From positions 1 through 38,058 of the forward strand of contig NZ_VORR01000042.1 of assembly GCF_007997085.1 (NCBI RefSeq): DNA of 38,058 nt, in the 5' to 3' direction. Positions 35,585 through 38,058 of the stretch are shown here, piece by piece. The notes below the pieces were generated by a model that worked only from the letters and a program-made list of their open reading frames with translations, did not search any database and was not told where the DNA came from. The stretch's first letter is position 1. Every line of letters starts with the position of its first letter. Source of the stretch: Polaribacter sp. IC066 (lineage in GTDB: Bacteria > Bacteroidota > Bacteroidia > Flavobacteriales > Flavobacteriaceae). Made by a program: the position numbers and the translations under genes.

Positions 35585-35627
35585 CAAAAATATATAAAAT
35601 ATACCACTTCTTACCACTTATTACCAC
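35585..35627 (-). promoter_or_regulatory. mraZ promoter with MraZ-type operator repeats
   Basis: On the minus strand, three GTGGTA units at 35627-35622, 35617-35612 and 35607-35602 are spaced exactly 10 bp apart. MraZ in other bacteria binds short G-rich direct repeats with 10-bp spacing just upstream of mraZ. A -7 box TATTTTTG at 35592-35585 (TAnnTTTG) follows, so the repeats cover the -33 region; bound MraZ would block the polymerase. The predicted start is near 35579, with a leader of about 15 nt before the GTG. Confidence 0.75.
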
Positions 35628-35732
35628 ATTGTTAATAAAAACAAGGAACTACCATTGTTTAAAGGGCAAAACCATTGTTAATAACCCTAAACAACTGATA
35701 ATGAAATCAATTTATATGTAATAAAAAAGAAT

Positions 35733-35740
35733 TACATTTG
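35733..35740 (+). promoter_or_regulatory. -7 box for the hydrolase-engB-rluA unit
   Basis: TACATTTG matches TAnnTTTG. It contains the TTG at 35738 that is the first possible start codon in the frame, so the ATG at 35768 is taken as the real start. The -33 element is weak (TTTA near 35711). Confidence 0.55.
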
Positions 35741-35767
35741 CGCTTGATAGAAATCAAACAAAAATCA

Positions 35768-36532
35768 ATGACTGACAAGTTAAAGACGGAAGGTAATTTT
35801 ACCTACGCAGAAGCTGGAGAAGGACCTGCAATCGTTGTTTTGCACGGTTTAATGGGTGCTTTAAGTAATTTTGGTGCTACATTTGATCATTTTTCTAACA
35901 ATGGATATAAAGTAATAATTCCTGAATTACCACTATATACACTGCCATTAATTAAGACAAACGTTAAAAGTTTAGCGAGCTACTTACAAGATTTTTTAGA
36001 GTATAAGAAATTAGATAGTGTTATGCTTTTAGGAAACTCTTTGGGCGGACATATTGCGTTATATTTTACCAAACATTACCCAGAAAAAGTAAATACGCTT
36101 GTACTTACAGGAAGTTCTGGTTTGTATGAAAAAGCAATGGGTGATAGTTTTCCTAAAAGGGGGAATTATGAATACATAGAAGAAAAAGCGCAACAAGTTT
36201 TTTACGACCCAAAAACAGCTACAAAAGAACTGGTAGACGATGTTTATGCTACTGTAAACGATAGAATGAAGGCTTTAAAAACCTTATCTATTGCCAAAAG
36301 TGCGATTAGACACAATATGAAAGATGATTTACCGAAAATGAAACAGCCAACCTGTTTAATTTGGGGAAAACAAGATGGTGTAACACCGCCTGAAGTTGCT
36401 GTCGAATTTCAAAAATTATTACCAGATTCCGATTTATTTTGGATTGATAAATGTGGACATGCAGCAATGATGGAGAGGCCAGAAGAGTTTAATACAGTTC
36501 TTCACGATTGGTTAAAATCTAGAAACATCTAA
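35768..36532 (+). CDS. Alpha/beta hydrolase
   Basis: Cytoplasmic hydrolase of 254 aa with the alpha/beta fold; substrate unknown. The oxyanion region is VVLHGLMGALSNF (about 24-36), and the nucleophile elbow is LLGNSLGGHIALYF with Ser in GNSLG (about residue 91). The acid is likely the Asp in IWGKQDGVTPPE (about 202) and the catalytic His is in DKCGHAAMMERPEEF (about 232). The triad therefore looks complete. The family includes esterases and C-C bond hydrolases (MhpC-like). It is divergent from mraZ and is followed after 40 bases by engB. Its conserved position next to the division cluster hints at a housekeeping role, but no substrate can be named. Confidence 0.9.
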   Translation: MTDKLKTEGNFTYAEAGEGPAIVVLHGLMGALSNFGATFDHFSNNGYKVIIPELPLYTLPLIKTNVKSLASYLQDFLEYKKLDSVMLLGNSLGGHIALYFTKHYPEKVNTLVLTGSSGLYEKAMGDSFPKRGNYEYIEEKAQQVFYDPKTATKELVDDVYATVNDRMKALKTLSIAKSAIRHNMKDDLPKMKQPTCLIWGKQDGVTPPEVAVEFQKLLPDSDLFWIDKCGHAAMMERPEEFNTVLHDWLKSRNI

Positions 36533-36572
36533 ACTTTATCAGAAAAAATTCGAATTAAAAGAACATGCAATT

Positions 36573-37184
36573 ATGAAAATAAAATCTGCAGAATTTTTGA
36601 TGAGTAACAGTAATGTTATAAAAGCACCCAAAGATAGAATTCCTGAATACGCTTTTATAGGTCGATCTAATGTTGGTAAATCTTCATTGATTAACATGCT
36701 AATGGAGCGCAAAGATTTAGCCAAAATTTCTGGAAAACCAGGTAAGACACAACTTATTAATCATTTTAAAATAAATGATGAGTGGTTTTTAGTCGATTTA
36801 CCAGGATATGGTTATGCCCAAATTTCTAAAAAGAAAAGAACCATTTTTCAATACTTTATAGAAAACTATTTTAAAGAAAGAGAGCAACTTGTTTGTACTT
36901 TTGTTTTGATTGATAGTAGACACGATCCTCAAAAAATTGATTTAGAATTCATGCAGTTTTTAGGGGCAAATCAAATTCCGTTTTGCCTTGTTTTTACCAA
37001 AGCAGATAAATTAGGAAGCTCTAAACTTAACAAACAAATTACCTCTTACAAAAAGAAATTGTTAACTACTTTGGAAACTTTACCTACAACGTTTTTAACC
37101 TCTTCTTCAACAGGATTAGGACGTGAAGAGTTTTTAGAATTCATTGATGGTGTAAATGCCAATGTTATAAAAGATTTTAAATAA
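36573..37184 (+). CDS. engB: Ribosome biogenesis GTPase EngB (YihA/YsxC)
   Basis: GTPase needed for late assembly of the 50S ribosomal subunit. The 203-aa protein has G1 in IGRSNVGKSSLINML (about 29-43), the switch I Thr in GKPGKTQLINHF, G3 in VDLPGYGYA (about 73-81), G4 in VFTKADKLG (about 140) and G5 in the TSSSTGLG loop (about 177). All GTP-binding elements are intact. The ATG at 36573 fits the family start (MKIKSAEFLMS). It lies 40 bases after the hydrolase gene and 6 bases before the pseudouridine synthase gene, so it is probably part of a three-gene unit. Confidence 0.97.
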   Translation: MKIKSAEFLMSNSNVIKAPKDRIPEYAFIGRSNVGKSSLINMLMERKDLAKISGKPGKTQLINHFKINDEWFLVDLPGYGYAQISKKKRTIFQYFIENYFKEREQLVCTFVLIDSRHDPQKIDLEFMQFLGANQIPFCLVFTKADKLGSSKLNKQITSYKKKLLTTLETLPTTFLTSSSTGLGREEFLEFIDGVNANVIKDFK

Positions 37185-37190
37185 TCTAAT

Positions 37191-37877
37191 ATGCATTCTA
37201 CCAAAGAAAATTTACAAGTATTATTTGAAGACAATCATATTATCATCGTAAACAAACGTTCTGGCGACATTACACAAGGTGATAAAACTGGCGATAAACC
37301 TTTAAGTGATGTTGTAAAAGAATACGTTAAAGAAAACTACAACAAAGCTGGTAAAGTTTTTTTAGGCGTTGTGCATCGATTAGACAGACCTACTTCTGGG
37401 GTTATCATCTTTGCAAGAACCTCTAAAGCTTTAGAGCGACTGAACAAAATGTTGCGCGATAAATTGATTCGAAAAACCTATTGGGCTGTTGTAAAAGACC
37501 ATCCGAAGAAAGAAAAAGATACCTTAATTAACTTCTTGAAAAAGAATCCTAAAAACAATAAATCTTCGGTGTATGCCAAAGAAATTGAAGGCTCTAAAAA
37601 AGCTATTTTACATTATCAGGTACTCAAAAAACTAGATAATTATTCTTTGTTAGAAGTTGATTTAGAAACAGGCAGACATCATCAAATTAGGGCACAACTA
37701 TCTGCAATTGGTTATCCTATTAAGGGCGATTTAAAATACGGATTTAATAGAAGTAACAAAGACGGCAGTATTCATTTACATGCAAGAAAAATAGCATTCA
37801 TACACCCTGTAACTAAAGAACAAATTTCTGTTCTTGCGCCGACTCCAAAAGAAGTTATTTGGGAGGCTTGCAGCTAA
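37191..37877 (+). CDS. RluA-family pseudouridine synthase
   Basis: Isomerises uridine to pseudouridine in rRNA or tRNA. The 228-aa protein lacks the N-terminal S4 domain and is mostly catalytic domain. Marks are VLFEDNHIIIVNKRSG, the catalytic HRLDRPTSGVIIFARTSKA with the essential Asp of HRLDR (about residue 65), KTYWAVV, LLEVDLETGRHHQIRAQL (about 153-170) and IKGDLKYG. The short form resembles RluA or TruC-like enzymes; which uridine is modified cannot be read. It follows engB by 6 bases, fitting a ribosome-maturation operon. Confidence 0.93.
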   Translation: MHSTKENLQVLFEDNHIIIVNKRSGDITQGDKTGDKPLSDVVKEYVKENYNKAGKVFLGVVHRLDRPTSGVIIFARTSKALERLNKMLRDKLIRKTYWAVVKDHPKKEKDTLINFLKKNPKNNKSSVYAKEIEGSKKAILHYQVLKKLDNYSLLEVDLETGRHHQIRAQLSAIGYPIKGDLKYGFNRSNKDGSIHLHARKIAFIHPVTKEQISVLAPTPKEVIWEACS

Positions 37878-37983
37878 TTCCTTTATTTTAAGCTAGTCTT
37901 TCTGAACAATAAGCTTTTCTATATAAGATTATTGAGGTAAGTAGATAATTTCATATCTTGTAAGTCAATAAAATAGGGTGATT

Positions 37984-38058
37984 ATGGATTTATTTACAGG
38001 ACAAAACCTTTTAGAGTTTACTGAACGGTTTAAAACAGATAAAAATTGCAAAGAATAT
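37984..38058 (+). CDS. IS1595-like transposase, first 25 codons (cut by window end)
   Basis: The frame starting at ATG 37984 reads MDLFTGQNLLEFTERFKT then DKNCKEY to the window end. This matches the usual N-terminus of IS1595 (ISXO2-like) transposases in Bacteroidota, which precedes a zinc-ribbon domain. Only 25 codons are visible, so the family is a recognition from a short segment. Intactness cannot be judged. Confidence 0.6.
   Translation, partial: MDLFTGQNLLEFTERFKTDKNCKEY

Noticed and set aside
35565..35627. Longer MraZ starting at 35627
   Set aside because: The extra residues are encoded by the operator repeats and promoter; the family starts at INLIGTYECK.
19596..35627. Absence of murF, murB and ddl from the dcw cluster as an anomaly
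   Set aside because: Bacteroidota clusters usually lack these genes, so this is the expected layout.

Overview
The window is AT-rich DNA from a marine-type flavobacterium (Bacteroidota, Flavobacteriaceae, Polaribacter/Tenacibaculum-like). This rests on gene content (DUF2490, DUF4407, a BlaI/M56 pair, a long FtsZ tail, an extended LysS), on the Bacteroidota dcw gene order, and on repeated matches to the Bacteroidota promoter pattern (-33 TTG/TTTG, -7 TAnnTTTG). No tRNA, rRNA or CRISPR array was seen.

Left part (1-8200): the 3' part of an IS66-type transposase has cut an OmpA-family gene and left only its C-terminal half. Next come three secreted or lipoprotein genes on the minus strand, including a cyclophilin. 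Divergent to them is a BlaI-type repressor gene coupled to an M56 (BlaR1-like) peptidase gene, with BlaI-like dyads lying on both promoter boxes. The M56 gene has two -1 frame disruptions, the first exactly on an A AAA AAG slippery heptamer. A DUF4407 membrane protein gene is followed by about 210 bp packed with hairpins, including a probable minus-strand small RNA of about 110 nt.

Middle (8200-19400): lysS, an outer-membrane barrel gene, glutaminase, and two tiny overlapping membrane-protein ORFs on the minus strand. Two neighbouring genes here are dead: a type I pullulanase (GH13) lipoprotein and a PAS-LuxR regulator, each with several lesions. Then come rsmG, a membrane fatty-acid desaturase, an aspartate-type aminotransferase, and a possible small membrane protein preceded by three 10-bp tandem repeats.

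Right part (19500-35640, minus strand): the division and cell-wall cluster mraZ-rsmH-ftsL-ftsI-murE-mraY-murD-ftsW-murG-murC-ftsQ-ftsA-ftsZ. It makes lipid-linked peptidoglycan precursors (MurE, MurD, MurC, MraY, MurG), the septal synthase pair (FtsW/FtsI) and the Z-ring with its anchor (FtsZ/FtsA, FtsL/FtsQ). It starts at a promoter carrying three 10-bp-spaced GTGGTA repeats, which look like the MraZ operator, and ends at a 20-bp perfect hairpin after ftsZ. Short interspersed repeats sit at several junctions and seem to have become N-terminal extensions of MurC and MurD. The family-consistent start of murE is a CTG. Divergent from mraZ are an alpha/beta hydrolase gene, engB and an RluA-type pseudouridine synthase gene. 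The window ends in the first 25 codons of an IS1595-like transposase.

The most interesting items are the candidate small RNA, the MraZ and BlaI operator architecture, the possible recoding site in the M56 gene, the repeat-derived extensions of MurC/MurD, and the non-AUG murE start. I found no obviously new multi-gene defence or biosynthetic system.
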